DNA of 64,000 nucleotides from Ferruginibacter sp. (GTDB lineage Bacteria > Bacteroidota > Bacteroidia > Chitinophagales > Chitinophagaceae). Below are positions 20,376 through 32,100 of this stretch, one piece after another. The position numbers and the translations under genes are program-made. The stretch covers positions 21,417 through 85,416 of the forward strand of contig JANXXM010000125.1 of the NCBI GenBank assembly GCA_025350645.1. The letters run 5' to 3'. The notes beneath the pieces are model-generated. The model was given only the letters and a program-made list of their open reading frames with translations, was not told where the DNA came from and did no database searches. Numbering within the stretch: position 1 is the first letter of the stretch; each line of letters starts with the position of its first letter.

Positions 20376-23300
20376 TTATTTTACAATCTCCACCGGAAAA
20401 TCATTTCCAAAACCATAGCTGGCAGGGTATTGGGCGGCGCCATTGTATTTTTTCATTAAGGCCGGAACTTGTAATTGTAAAAAGTTTTTTAATCCATTTA
20501 CTGTTATCATTTTATTGTTTGCGGCTTCGCCTTTTAATGCCTGTAACAAAACGTAAGTGAAAGCGCCATGACCCAATGAAGAAAATTCATTGGCAAATTG
20601 CTGTGAACCGCTGGCGGCAATCCAGTGGGTGCCTGTACTTCGGGCAACTACTGCTAAACTTTTTTGTTGATTTGCATCGCCGGTTAATAAATCTGCAAAA
20701 GCTCCTGCGCTCTGGCAGGCATCAAGGATAAAAACCTGTTTTTGTGCTGGAATGTCAATAGCATACTGTTGCAACATTTTGGAGGAAATACCATTTTGAG
20801 CAAGTGCTTCATCTACATTTTTCAAATCAGTTACATCTGTTGGCACTAAATAAAATTCTTTATTTTTTTCGCTTATCACACCATGGCCGGCATAATAAAA
20901 TACCATCACATCCTGCGGTTTGGCATTTTGCTGTACTTCTTTTAGCGCAGCCAAAATACCTACTTTGTCGGCCTTATCATCGGTAATAAAATAGGTCTTG
21001 ATATTCGCCATCATTGATTTTACATCTTTTTCTGTTACCTCTTTAAATGCGGTGGCGTCCGCCAGTGCATAGTTAAGGTTCAGTTTAGCATTTTTATATT
21101 GGTTTATTCCTATAACAATGAGGTGCATGGTTGCATTTTTGTCAATTTTATCAACAATAACATTGGTATTATCATTTATAACAGGTGTATTATTTGAGTT
21201 GGATGATGAGCCATCATCATAAATAATATTAATAACATCTGGCTGGCTTTCCGTGCGTTGTGTATTTAACGCAACGGCTCTTATTTGATTTCTGCCTGGC
21301 AATAAATTAATGGTATATTTTTTACTATCACTGCCATCATTGTCTGCAACAAAGAGCCCACGGGTGGCCAAGTTTACAACTTTACCATTGTGAAATAAAC
21401 GTATCTCATCTACCTTATCGTCAGGCGCAGTTGCATTAACGGTTATTTCGGCAATACCGGTTGTATTTTGATAAGAAGGCAAATCTGCATCAACTGTTAA
21501 GTTGCGCTGTTTTTCTGCATATTTAATTTTAACCAATGGCACTTTTTTAATAGTATTTATATCTACAGGTAAAGGATTAAATTGTTCTCCACTTAAAATC
21601 CGATTGATAAGCATAGGGGTAAAGAATTGTTCATACACCCCTTCAAGCGGAATGATTTCTTTCCCTCTGGTGTAATACATTTTTTTTAGTACTTCTGAGG
21701 ACGCATCAAACCTGCCATCAGGCATTAAAGCAACCCAGTCTTCTTTCTCTTCAAACAGAATCAACTTAAATAATTCTTTTTGATTTTTCCAATCCCAAAT
21801 ACGAATAGTATTGTCTGCAGAAGAAGACACAAGGAATTTATCATTACCCATCAAATCAGTGTACATTACCGAATTGCTGTGTCCTTGTAATTCGCTTGTT
21901 TTTTCAAGAGTTTCAAGATTCCAGATTTCAATGTTATTTCCTACATTTAGAAATGCAAACTTTGCATCATCGGTAACAACTGCATTATTGATTTTTTTAC
22001 TTCCAAAAGTTTTTTTATTTAGCTCTGTACCGTTTTCTGCATTAAGCCAGATTGCCTCATTATTGTAGTGGTCTATACAGAAAATACTTGAATTTTTATT
22101 GATGAATTTGAATGAATAAATATCACCTTCTTTATCCCATAGTGTATTACCAGTTAATAAACTCATACAGGTTACCAGGTATTTATTTTCCTCAGTGATA
22201 CCCAAAAAAATAAACTTTTTATTGTCATCTGAAAATGCACCAATCCTTTCCTTTGTAAGAAGCATGTGAGTCCCATTTTTAAAAAGATAGATAATCTTTT
22301 TTGTAGCTAGATTAATGATTCGTATTTGCCTATCACCGACTATGGCCACAAGTTTTCCATCCTTTGAAAATATAACCTCGGTAGCACCACCTTCTTTTGT
22401 GAGAGTTTCGATTGCTGTATAAGTGTCGGGGGATTCAGTATTATAAATATTTATAAACTCTTGTGAAACACTTATCCCAGTTTTACCATCGGGAGAAATA
22501 CCTACCACTTGACTACTATATTTTATGTCTAGATTTTTTACTTCAAAACCATTAGGACCAATATTTAATTGTTTGAAATATTGCATATGACTTCCCAGCA
22601 GTATCGTGTTGCTTTTAACGGCAGTTTTTAGAGCCCAAACATCTAGCACTGCGTCACCAAAATTGTTGCCTGCGCTATTGGTATTGGTGTTAAAAGGGTA
22701 TAAGTATACCGACTTACTATTGTAATTATTAGTTCCAATAAAAAATGTTCCTTTAACTGGGGAAAAACAGATACTGCTAATTTCACCTCTGGGGGAATCA
22801 AACGGTCCGGCAACAGTCTTATTAACATAATCTAACACTACGAAATCCTTGCTACCAGCCATAACGAATTCGCCTGTATTTGCACTAAATTCCGCCATTT
22901 GAAAATTATAGAGCGTAGTGAAGAAGCTATTCATGTGAACCGTTGTTTCCCAATTTATTTGTAGGGTTTGGGCATTAAGAAACTGAACATTATAGCTATT
23001 TGAACCAGCTTCCTGAATGGCCAGTAAAGATCCTGTTGGTGTAAAGCACCAAATATTTTTTTCTTGAGGATATACAATTAGTTCTTTTCCGCTGGTATCA
23101 ATAAGCGCAGAGCCTTTGAATTTTGAATAACAAAGTAATTTATCCTCTTCTTTATTCAGCGATATACGGGGAAACTCTATGTCCCACGAATCAGCATCTG
23201 CAAGCGTATGAATTTTTTTGAAAGAATAATCTTCCAAATTTAGTTTAATAATATCCGCCTTAAATTGCTCTGAAGATGCGGAAATGAAAAGTGTTTGTCC

Positions 23301-23678
23301 GTTAGATGTTAATGCAATGCATTTCATACCCTCCAGAAAGAATTGTTTTGTTATGGTGAATGTTTCAAAATCAAAAATCATTAGCACATCATTTCCCATT
23401 GCAATAAGTTGCCGACCATTATCTCTCAAAAGAAATTTAAAGAAAGAATAATTTTTACCATTACTTATTTTTGGAAATGAATAAAGCAATTTGCCTGAAC
23501 GATTATCCCAAACCTTAGTCGTATAGTCGAGGCCGGAAGACACCAAATATTTATTATCCGGCGTAATAATTGTAGAACGCACATCATCACCATGCCCCGC
23601 AGGGATTACCAGTTTTGGAGTTTGCGCAAAACAGTTAGCCGCCACAAAAAAAGATAAAATAAAAAATATTTTTTTCAT
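20376..23678 (-). CDS. Exported beta-propeller/caspase-like (C14) protease, paralogue 1
   Basis: 1100 residues. A signal peptide (ends …ANCFA|QTP) is followed by WD40-like propeller repeats over about 25-640, for example YLVSSGLDYTTKVWD and FLVSSSADNTIRIWD. A conserved linker (DWVALMPDGRFDASSE) and an Ig-like beta region (about 720-830) come next. A C-terminal caspase domain starts at about 851 (HLIVIGINQYKN) with the dyad His932 (FYYAGHG) and Cys988 (ILDACQSAGA). His and Cys sit as in active metacaspase-type enzymes. The signal peptide puts it in the periplasm or at the cell surface. It is the last gene of the cluster, 22 bases after paralogue 2. Substrate and activator are unknown. Confidence 0.88.
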   Translation of the reverse strand: MKKIFFILSFFVAANCFAQTPKLVIPAGHGDDVRSTIITPDNKYLVSSGLDYTTKVWDNRSGKLLYSFPKISNGKNYSFFKFLLRDNGRQLIAMGNDVLMIFDFETFTITKQFFLEGMKCIALTSNGQTLFISASSEQFKADIIKLNLEDYSFKKIHTLADADSWDIEFPRISLNKEEDKLLCYSKFKGSALIDTSGKELIVYPQEKNIWCFTPTGSLLAIQEAGSNSYNVQFLNAQTLQINWETTVHMNSFFTTLYNFQMAEFSANTGEFVMAGSKDFVVLDYVNKTVAGPFDSPRGEISSICFSPVKGTFFIGTNNYNSKSVYLYPFNTNTNSAGNNFGDAVLDVWALKTAVKSNTILLGSHMQYFKQLNIGPNGFEVKNLDIKYSSQVVGISPDGKTGISVSQEFINIYNTESPDTYTAIETLTKEGGATEVIFSKDGKLVAIVGDRQIRIINLATKKIIYLFKNGTHMLLTKERIGAFSDDNKKFIFLGITEENKYLVTCMSLLTGNTLWDKEGDIYSFKFINKNSSIFCIDHYNNEAIWLNAENGTELNKKTFGSKKINNAVVTDDAKFAFLNVGNNIEIWNLETLEKTSELQGHSNSVMYTDLMGNDKFLVSSSADNTIRIWDWKNQKELFKLILFEEKEDWVALMPDGRFDASSEVLKKMYYTRGKEIIPLEGVYEQFFTPMLINRILSGEQFNPLPVDINTIKKVPLVKIKYAEKQRNLTVDADLPSYQNTTGIAEITVNATAPDDKVDEIRLFHNGKVVNLATRGLFVADNDGSDSKKYTINLLPGRNQIRAVALNTQRTESQPDVINIIYDDGSSSNSNNTPVINDNTNVIVDKIDKNATMHLIVIGINQYKNAKLNLNYALADATAFKEVTEKDVKSMMANIKTYFITDDKADKVGILAALKEVQQNAKPQDVMVFYYAGHGVISEKNKEFYLVPTDVTDLKNVDEALAQNGISSKMLQQYAIDIPAQKQVFILDACQSAGAFADLLTGDANQQKSLAVVARSTGTHWIAASGSQQFANEFSSLGHGAFTYVLLQALKGEAANNKMITVNGLKNFLQLQVPALMKKYNGAAQYPASYGFGNDFPVEIVK

Positions 23679-23700
23679 TCAAATTAAATTTTAATTTTCA

Positions 23701-26700
23701 TTATTTCAACATTTCCACCGGAAAATCATTTCCAAAACCATAGCTGGCAGGGTATTGATTATTACCTCCATATTTTTTTACCAGTTCCGGTACCTGTATT
23801 TGCAAAAAGTTTTTCATTCCATTTACGGTAATCATTTTATTTGCTGCAGCCTGCCCTTTGAGTGCCTGTAATAAAACGTAGGTAAATGCACCATGGCCAA
23901 GCTCCCCAAATTCCTTTGCCGTTTCTGTACTGCCGCTTGCTGCCATCCAATGCGTACCCGTACTGCGGGCAACAACAGCTAGGCTTTTTTGCTGCTCACC
24001 ATCGTGCTGCAGCATAGCATTAAAAGCTCCTGCGCTCTGGCAGGCATCTAAAATAAATAATTGTTTTTGTGCCTGTATATCTACTGCATATTGCTGCAGT
24101 TCTTTTGCGGGAATGCCATTTTTTAACAGGCTTTCTCCCCCATCGGCAACGTCGACCGATACTAAATAAAACTCTTTATTAACCGGATTTATATAACCAT
24201 GCCCTGCATAATAAAATACAAACACATCCTGCGGTTTGGCATCTCTTTTTATTTCGTTGAATGCTGTTACAATGCCAGCCTTATCGGCTTTTGCATCTGT
24301 AATAAAATATGTTTTTACATTGGCAAGCACACTCTTTGCATCTTTTTCTATTTCTTCTTTAAACGCAGTAGCATCGGGCAATGCATAGGCCAGCGGGTTT
24401 ATTTTATTGGTATAAGCATTTATACCAACAACCATCAAATACATGGTTGCATTTTTATCAATGGAAGATATAATGCTTGTACCATTATTTTGAATTGGTT
24501 TCGGTGTTGGCTGAATACCATTTGCTGAATAGGATACAATAATTTCATCAGGGTCACTTTCTGTACGCTGGGTATTTAATGCAATGGCTCGTATATTATT
24601 ATTGCCGGGCAGCAGCGAAAGCTGGTATTTATTTGTTTTTGAACCCCCGTTATCATCAGCCACTATCAAATTACGAGTGGTGAGTGTTACGATTTTCCCA
24701 TTCTGAAATAACCGTATCTCATCAATACCATCATCTTCGGCAGATGCAGTAACAACAATATCGGCAAAGCCTGTTTTATTTTGATAACTGGGTACATCTT
24801 CTTCCACATTAAGATTACGGGTAGCTTCGGCATAAGCAATTTTTACCTTTGGGGTACCTTTAATATTAATGTTAATGGGGTCAAATTTTTCTCCATTTAC
24901 AAGACGTGTAAAAAGGTTTGGCGTGTAAAATTTTTCGTAAACTTTATCAAGATTTACCACTTCTCTCCCCTTTAAAAAATATAGTCTTTTTATCCCATTG
25001 TCTGTTCCATCAAATCTGCCATCCGCATTTACAAAAACCCAATCCGCAGTGTTTTCAAAAATATATAGGGTTCCAAAATATTTGCCCGTTATAGCGTTAT
25101 AGGCATTCATCGATTTATCTGCATGTATGGTATAAAGAATGCTATCGTTTTGTGTAAATTCGATATTGGTTACTGGCGAAGAAATATGATCTAACCTAAA
25201 CCGATTTGGACCATACACTGTCTCTACAATTGTTTCATTTTCATCTTGGTAAGTTGCAATAATATTTTCGAGCTTATGATCACCAAAAATATTTACTTCA
25301 TGTTTACCATCAAACATTTTCCCATCAATAAATTTCTTTTCTGTAGCCTGCCCATTCGTTAAATTAAATTCATATAAATTTTCACTTCCCAATACTTTCA
25401 CTATTTTATCACTAGTTTTTTTAACAGCTTTTAAAATAAATGGTCTGTAATCATTGCCCTCTTTTTCAAAATCTTTTATGTTTACGTAATTATTTCTAAG
25501 GGTGGCCGAATCATACATGAAAGGATGGCTTGCCAAAATTTTTCCGGTTTTAATATCAATAATTTTTACATATCCTTTGAAATCATTTTCTGCAGACGCA
25601 AAAATTTCGTTGTCCTTATCCATTATTAATTGTTTAACAGCATAAGGGCTGTATGCGCTGCTTCCACCCAAGCTTTTCCATTTAGCAGATTCCATGCTTG
25701 CCGCACTAAATATTTTTTCAGATTTATTGGTTGCAAGGTTGTATTTATACAAGTTACAGGTATATGGATCGGTATCTTTTACACCATATTGACCTATTGT
25801 GTAATATGCTATACCAGGAGTGGTTAATGTAAAAAACTCCGGCAAGCCTGCAAATTGCCTGCTAATAGTTTGATGGGTAGTGGCGAAATCTTTTACTGTG
25901 AATGCTGTTGATTTTTTGCTTTTTTTATCATAGATAAAAAAAGTGTTTTTATCTGTGGTTATTGAATTGTAGGACAGCAAAAAGCTATCTTTATTAAGTC
26001 TAATGGACGATACCACATTGGAGGGGATGGAGGGCACTGTGTCATAAATGTACACGGCTGACCGATTAAGATCAACCACATAATTAGATTTATACATTTT
26101 AAAAGTACCTTGATTAATATTGTCTGAAACGATGGTTGATGCATTAAAACTCATCAAATTTCCTTCTCTAAAAAAAGAAGAAGTATTTATTTCGGGCATT
26201 GCTCTTTGTACCGTTTCTTTTCCGTTATTATCAATATTAGCTTTAAAGAGTTTGTAATTATAATCAACATAAATAACGGTGTTATTTTTTTTGGATAATG
26301 CAGCAACATAAATTTCATCACTTATATCCAGCAACTTTTTCTTTTGAATTTTATACCCCTGTGAATATATTACCAGTTCCTGTTTGTTATATCTGGTTCC
26401 CTTGTTGGTTATGTACAATAATTTATCCGCATTCGTACTTGCCTGCATAGTAATAGCAGCATACGCTGGCATAAAGGCAAACTCTCTATTATTATAAATA
26501 TCCCATGTAGCCCAACCAAGCCCCTGCTTTCTTTTTTGTTGAAAAACAAACAATCCCGATTCAGGATAAACCTCAAAATTGTTTTCATTAAATGCCATGT
26601 TGGGCTCCGAAAGATTTTTTTTTGCTTCTGCAGAAATTTGCTCGTTGGCCACTTCTTTTTTTTCATCAAGGTCCAATATCTCATAACCCTTTTCATTAAA

Positions 26701-27294
26701 ATTAATAATGCGACTATTGAGCAAGGGGAAAAAGTATTTTGCACTTAGGCCAAATGCATTTAAGTATTTTAAATGCCAATAGTCCTTTACAGAGCCATTT
26801 GCAATAGTTACAGCCTTTACCATTCTACCCTCTGGCTCATTGCTATTGGCAATTGTTGGTCCGTTTGCTATGTAGTAAATGGTTTTTGAATCTTTTGAAA
26901 AAACTATCTTAGACTCTACATTTGCTATGGCTTGTAAGAATTTACCGGTAGCAGTAGAAAATATTTTTAATGAATCTTTTACGGTAATACAAGCCAATAT
27001 ATTTCCATCTGGAGATATGATAAGTTCTTTAAAACTGGTTACCCTAGTGGCAGTACCTGCATCCGTAGATATGTTAGCAATTGTAAAAGAGTAAAGTTGT
27101 GTCATGGTTTTAAAATTCCACATAATAATCTTTTCATCATCTGCTGTATAAAAAAATTTATTTTCTCGATCAATAATTATTTTAGATATTTTTTGGTTTA
27201 GAGCGGTAGGTATTACAATCTTGGGAGCTTGAGCAAAAGCAGCAACTTTTAATAAAGTAAATACTGTAAACGTTTTAACTACTTTAAAAATCAT
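23701..27294 (-). CDS. Exported beta-propeller/caspase-like (C14) protease, paralogue 2
   Basis: 1197 residues from the ATG at 27294, which begins a clean signal peptide (MIFKVVKTFTVFTLLKVAAF|AQ). The frame is open 21 codons further up to 27357, but that extension is hydrophilic and would bury the signal. The layout is as in paralogue 1: diverged propeller (FFYTADDEKIIMWNF), linker ADWVFVNADGRFDGTD, Ig-like region, and caspase domain with FYYAGHGYINP and ILDACQSAGAF (His about 1032, Cys about 1085 from this start). The last 250 residues are nearly identical to paralogue 1, while the propellers differ strongly. This pattern fits selection for different sensed ligands on a common protease. Confidence 0.87.
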   Translation of the reverse strand: MIFKVVKTFTVFTLLKVAAFAQAPKIVIPTALNQKISKIIIDRENKFFYTADDEKIIMWNFKTMTQLYSFTIANISTDAGTATRVTSFKELIISPDGNILACITVKDSLKIFSTATGKFLQAIANVESKIVFSKDSKTIYYIANGPTIANSNEPEGRMVKAVTIANGSVKDYWHLKYLNAFGLSAKYFFPLLNSRIINFNEKGYEILDLDEKKEVANEQISAEAKKNLSEPNMAFNENNFEVYPESGLFVFQQKRKQGLGWATWDIYNNREFAFMPAYAAITMQASTNADKLLYITNKGTRYNKQELVIYSQGYKIQKKKLLDISDEIYVAALSKKNNTVIYVDYNYKLFKANIDNNGKETVQRAMPEINTSSFFREGNLMSFNASTIVSDNINQGTFKMYKSNYVVDLNRSAVYIYDTVPSIPSNVVSSIRLNKDSFLLSYNSITTDKNTFFIYDKKSKKSTAFTVKDFATTHQTISRQFAGLPEFFTLTTPGIAYYTIGQYGVKDTDPYTCNLYKYNLATNKSEKIFSAASMESAKWKSLGGSSAYSPYAVKQLIMDKDNEIFASAENDFKGYVKIIDIKTGKILASHPFMYDSATLRNNYVNIKDFEKEGNDYRPFILKAVKKTSDKIVKVLGSENLYEFNLTNGQATEKKFIDGKMFDGKHEVNIFGDHKLENIIATYQDENETIVETVYGPNRFRLDHISSPVTNIEFTQNDSILYTIHADKSMNAYNAITGKYFGTLYIFENTADWVFVNADGRFDGTDNGIKRLYFLKGREVVNLDKVYEKFYTPNLFTRLVNGEKFDPININIKGTPKVKIAYAEATRNLNVEEDVPSYQNKTGFADIVVTASAEDDGIDEIRLFQNGKIVTLTTRNLIVADDNGGSKTNKYQLSLLPGNNNIRAIALNTQRTESDPDEIIVSYSANGIQPTPKPIQNNGTSIISSIDKNATMYLMVVGINAYTNKINPLAYALPDATAFKEEIEKDAKSVLANVKTYFITDAKADKAGIVTAFNEIKRDAKPQDVFVFYYAGHGYINPVNKEFYLVSVDVADGGESLLKNGIPAKELQQYAVDIQAQKQLFILDACQSAGAFNAMLQHDGEQQKSLAVVARSTGTHWMAASGSTETAKEFGELGHGAFTYVLLQALKGQAAANKMITVNGMKNFLQIQVPELVKKYGGNNQYPASYGFGNDFPVEMLK

Positions 27295-27386
27295 GGTATA
27301 ATCTATTAATGAGAATTTATGCAGATAACATTTTTTATTGGGGTTATACCTTATCATGTTTAAAAGAAATAAGCATATTTATTCAA

Positions 27387-27690
27387 CTATTTTAACAACT
27401 CCACCGCAAAGACATTTCCAAAACCATAACTAGCCGGGAACTGATTGTTGCTACCATATTTTTTAGCAGTTCCGGTACCTGTATTTGCAAAAAGTTTTTC
27501 ATACCATTTACTGTAATCATTTTATTTGCTGCTGCCTGCCCTTTTAATGCCTGCAACAAAACATAGTAAATGCACCATGGCCAGGCTCGCCAAATTCCTT
27601 TGCAGTTTGGGTACTACCGCTTGCTGCCATCCAGTGCGTGCCAGTACTACGGGCTACAACAGCAAGGCTTTTTTGTTGCTCACCACCGTG
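27387..27690 (-). pseudogene. Frameshifted C-terminal tail of a fourth caspase
   Basis: The minus strand aligns closely at DNA level with the last ~100 codons of paralogue 2. The pieces are EQQKSLAVVARSTGTHWMAA, then KEFGEPGHGAF, then NKMITVNGMKNFLQIQVPEL, then SYGFGN and VELLK before TAG (27387). A lost G in the TACGT run near 27565 and a shortened T tract near 27460 break the frame. No start, propeller or catalytic Cys/His region remains. It fills the 358-base gap between the TPR gene and paralogue 2. Confidence 0.88.
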
Positions 27691-27715
27691 TTAATTTTAT
27701 AAACCAGTCTTCCCT

Positions 27716-29119
27716 TTACAAAACCTGCTTCAACTCTATACTAAAATCTACTTTCATTTTTAAGATAATAGGATTATTAGCATCGTCATTTATCCATAAT
27801 TCTTCACCATTTTTTGCAAGCACTTTTATACATTTTACATATTTTATACCATCATCTACCGTAATAGGATAGTAAGAATCATCACTATTTTTTTCACTTA
27901 CCAATTGAAATTCTTTTGAACCTTCCCATTCATTTGCATTAATGGATGAATATCCATTTGTTTTAAATTCATTAAAAACTTCTTTGCTTATCCATACAGA
28001 TGTTCTGGTATCTAGTTGTATATTTTCTTTTCCAAATTTATTCATTTGGTCGTGAGCAGTTGCAATAGCTTCCTTGCTTATGTTTACCGTTCCGTTATAC
28101 ATGGCATCGCCTGTAAGTTTGTATTTAAAGGATATCCCATTATCCATATCTACATTGGGGTTGCTCACCCTAAAATCATATTTCATATCATTAAAAATTA
28201 CTTCGTAAATATAAGTGCGCTGCAGGTTAGGTTTTACGTCTGCCATTATCTGTGGGCAGTTAAAAAGCTTGCCATAGTAATCACCATCATCAAACTGGGT
28301 TTTTAATATTTGTGCATCTTCACAGGCTTTTTCGGCATTGCCCATATCGTTATATAACATGGCTCGTTGTCCAAAATAATTTCCCATGCTGTCTTTTTTT
28401 ATGTAGTCCGTTGCTTTATCTATCCCATCCTGATAGCGTTTATCTTTAACATAAAAACCAAAATAATCTTTTAAAATATCGTATGTATTATTACCTGCAG
28501 CTATTTCATCTTCCAGCAATTTGTAAGCTTCTGGTTTTTTTTCGCTGCCATAGAGTATGGTAGCATAAAGATTTACAAGCGCTTTTTTATATTTTGCATT
28601 TAAAAGGTCGTATCCTTTTTGTGCATTGCTTAATCCTTCTGTCGCCTTTCCATCATCCGATAATTGTGCAGCTTTAAATAAATAAGGAATACCATTTTTT
28701 GGAGACAATGCTATGGCAGAACTGTAATAAATATCTGCATTTCGTTTCTTACTATAAAAATCAAACTGAGAAGGCATAATAGCAATAACAGTAGCGGCAG
28801 TATCTTTATTTTTAAAATATTTTTTTATATCAGCAATGGCGGGCTTATCCATCTTCAGCATAATTTCGCTGTTAATTTTTGTTAAATAAATATTTTCATC
28901 TTTAGGATTTCTTTTAAGCAAAGTATCTGCAAGGGATAAAACCAGTTTGTATTTTTTCCTTTTATATGCACTCTCCAACTGCTTCTTCAATAATTTGGTA
29001 GGCACAATAGGGATTATTTTTTTCTCCACATTAGATGCAGGAATTACAACTGGTTTTTGCTGGGCAAATAAAATATTGCCACAAAAACAAATGAGCATTA
29101 ATACAATAATTTTTTTCAT
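27716..29119 (-). CDS. Exported TPR protein of the caspase cluster
   Basis: 467 residues. A signal peptide (MKKIIVLMLICFCGNILFA|QQ) is followed by helical TPR-like pairs over about 45-280 (YKLVLSLADTLLKRNPKDEN, KKRNADIYYSSAIALSPKNG, AMLYNDMGNAEKACEDAQIL). The C-terminal half (about 300-467) is beta-rich and has no recognised domain. The mature N terminus, KPVVIPASN, resembles the VIPA strand that opens all three caspases. It lies in the same transcript, 35 bases after paralogue 3. It is probably a partner or scaffold of the proteases; no enzymatic motif was seen. Confidence 0.75.
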   Translation of the reverse strand: MKKIIVLMLICFCGNILFAQQKPVVIPASNVEKKIIPIVPTKLLKKQLESAYKRKKYKLVLSLADTLLKRNPKDENIYLTKINSEIMLKMDKPAIADIKKYFKNKDTAATVIAIMPSQFDFYSKKRNADIYYSSAIALSPKNGIPYLFKAAQLSDDGKATEGLSNAQKGYDLLNAKYKKALVNLYATILYGSEKKPEAYKLLEDEIAAGNNTYDILKDYFGFYVKDKRYQDGIDKATDYIKKDSMGNYFGQRAMLYNDMGNAEKACEDAQILKTQFDDGDYYGKLFNCPQIMADVKPNLQRTYIYEVIFNDMKYDFRVSNPNVDMDNGISFKYKLTGDAMYNGTVNISKEAIATAHDQMNKFGKENIQLDTRTSVWISKEVFNEFKTNGYSSINANEWEGSKEFQLVSEKNSDDSYYPITVDDGIKYVKCIKVLAKNGEELWINDDANNPIILKMKVDFSIELKQVL

Positions 29120-29154
29120 ACAAGTGTGTTTTGGTTTGAGGTTATTTATATTTT

Positions 29155-32100
29155 TTATTTTATAATGATAATGGGAAAATCGTTGCCATAGCTATAGCTG
29201 GATGGATATTGCTCTGTGCCTTTATATTTTTTTGTAATCTCCGGCACTTTATTCTGCAGGTAGGCATCCAGTTGTTTTACAGTAAGTTTTTTATCTGTGT
29301 TGCCGGCGTCGCCTTTAAAAGCTTCTAAGAGGCAGTAAGTAAATGAGCCATGCCCCAGTTGCTGAAACTCTGATGCAAACTGCTCGCTACCACTTGCAGT
29401 AAGCCACTGTGTACCCGTGGCACGTGCAAGCTGTGCAATGGCTTTTTCTTCTGCTGCACCACGGGCTCCTGCTACCACTTCCAATGCACCTGCACTCTGG
29501 CATGCATCTAAAATAAACAACTGTTTTTGCGCTTTTATATCTTTGCTCATTTGCTGCAAAGCCGCTGCACTAAAGCCTTTTTGCGCAAGCGCACCATCAT
29601 TGCCATACATTTGTGTAACATCATAAGGCACCAGAAAAAATTCTTTTTTATCATTTATTACGCCATGGCCGGCGTAGTAAAATACAAACAAATCCTGCGG
29701 GCGAGCAACCGCTTTTATCTTTTCAAAAGCAGTTATAAGTCCTTCTTTAGTGGCTTCATCATCTTTTAAAAAAGTGGTGTTTACTTTGCCAAATAAATTT
29801 TGCGAACCCTGTGTAAGTGCAGCTATAAAAGCAGTAGCATCTGCATTGGCATAATTTAAACTGTAGCGTGGGTTTTTATAAATATTTACACCCACTACCA
29901 GCAGGTGAAGCTGTATATCGTTACCCTCCGGCTTTGGGGGAACAATTGCGGGTGTATAGTTTGCAATAATTTTTGCAGGCAAACTTTCTGTACGCTGGCT
30001 GTTTATAGCCACTGCCCTAAAATTATTTATACCAGCATTAAGTATTACGGTAAAATTTTTAGTGAGTATTTTTTCTCCTTTATTATCATCTTCTACTGAT
30101 AAATTTCTCGTGCTTTGTACCAGCTTTCCGTTTTGGTATAAACGTATTTCGTTTACTACATCTTTTATTCCATCGGCTTCTGCTTTTATGGTTACCTGTT
30201 CCTTATCTGTTTTTATTGTTTCTATATCATCTGCTACTTCCAGGTTTCTGTCTTTGTTTTCTATGGTTATTTTTATGAGCGGGGCAGATTTTAAATCGTT
30301 TATATCCGGTACATTATCGGGCAAAGTATTATCCCATATTTGTTTTAATAAGCCGGGTACATAATATTTTTCAAATAAACTTTCTATAGGTATTATTTCT
30401 TTGCCTTTAGTAAAGTACATTTTTTTTAATGCGCCTTCGGTAGCATCAAACCTGCCATCATCTGTAAGTAAAACCCAGTCACCAGATTTTTCAAACATAT
30501 ATATTTTACCAATTTTTCTTTTCTTCACCACATCCCAAAGGCAAAGCCCACCGTACTCTTCAGTAAGCATATACCGTTCGTTATGTAAAAAAATAAATCC
30601 CTTTACTTCATCGCCGGTACCCTGCATTTTACCATCCTGTTTGTTGTGGATGATGTCTACCAGCCCAATGTCAGAGCCGGCGTCAACATTTAATGCTACA
30701 GGAATTTGTGTAGCTGCATATTTGCCGGAAGGAGAAATAATAGTTTCAAAATCTGATTTTGGAAGTTGTATATCCCCTCCTATTTGTGTGCCTGTTTCTG
30801 CATCAAGATTTATTAATTTATCGTTGGAAGTGAACAATAATTTTTTACCATTTTCTGTAAAACGGATATTACGGATGTTTACCGATTGAAAATTCCATTT
30901 TTCATTTCTATCAGCAAGGTTTACACAATAAATAAAATTAGCAGTATCTCCTCTGGATTCTGCAAACAAAATCATCTTTGTATTATCTGGTGAAAAATCA
31001 CAAAATTTATTCAATCTTTCTGTACCTGTATAATGCAGCCCGGATGGTATATCGACTATATATAATACTTTCAGAGTTTTTAAATCCATCACATAAATAC
31101 CTTCATTGCCAGTGAGCACAATAAGATTGAGTGCATCAAAAATTTGCATTCCTACAAATCGTTTACGTAGATTTTTTATTTTAGTAATATTTTCATACGT
31201 TATCTTGGCAGCGTTAGCATTAAAACGAAAAAGGCCATCCTGGTCATTATATAAAAAACCTGTTTCGCCATCGGCAGTAATGCGATACAAAAACCCACTA
31301 TAGTCGCTTTTAAAATCGGGATCTACAAGGCGCATATTAAAGACGCCGTTATCAAAATTTAAAAACCTGTCTTTAAGACAAACAGCATCTTTATTTTTAT
31401 ATACAAACTGCACATAAGAATTAAGCGGAAGGAGGCCATAGCTGGATATTTCAACGTTTGTAGTGCTGTTTATTTTACTCATATTTGTACCTGCTACAAA
31501 ATAATTACCTGATGGAGAAAGTGCAATGTTTTGCTGAAATTGTGCATCGTAGTTATGCAGATTTTTATCAGGCATTTTTGCAGAGGCGGAAAAATCTGTC
31601 GGATTAAACAGCACAAAATTATCTGTATAATACAATAATATTTTACCGGAGGTGGAGGGATAAGCTTTTACACTGGCTACAGGATTTGTTTCAAATTGTA
31701 TACGAAAAATTATTTTCGATTTTTTAACCGGTGCATAATTTTTACCATTAATTTCTTCTGTATAAAATACTTTTTCTGCTCTGCCGGAAAACATGATCAC
31801 ATTACCATTTGCTAAAAAGCAATAAGGATAGCCATTGCTGTTTTTAGAAAAAGTTTTTATTAATTTGCCTGTTTGCACATCCATAAGCCAGCTTGCATCA
31901 TACGGGCTGGCAATGAGCAGTGTTCCGCCATCCGGCGAAATATCCAATCTTTTAACTTCATAATAATCATCGGGTACTACGATGATATTTTTTAAAAGTT
32001 CGTTTTTTCCGGTGGCACAATTAATTTTTTCGATAAGCAGACTATCATTGAAGGCAATTCTTCTTCCGGCAGCAAACAATGTTTTTCCATCAGGAGCAAA

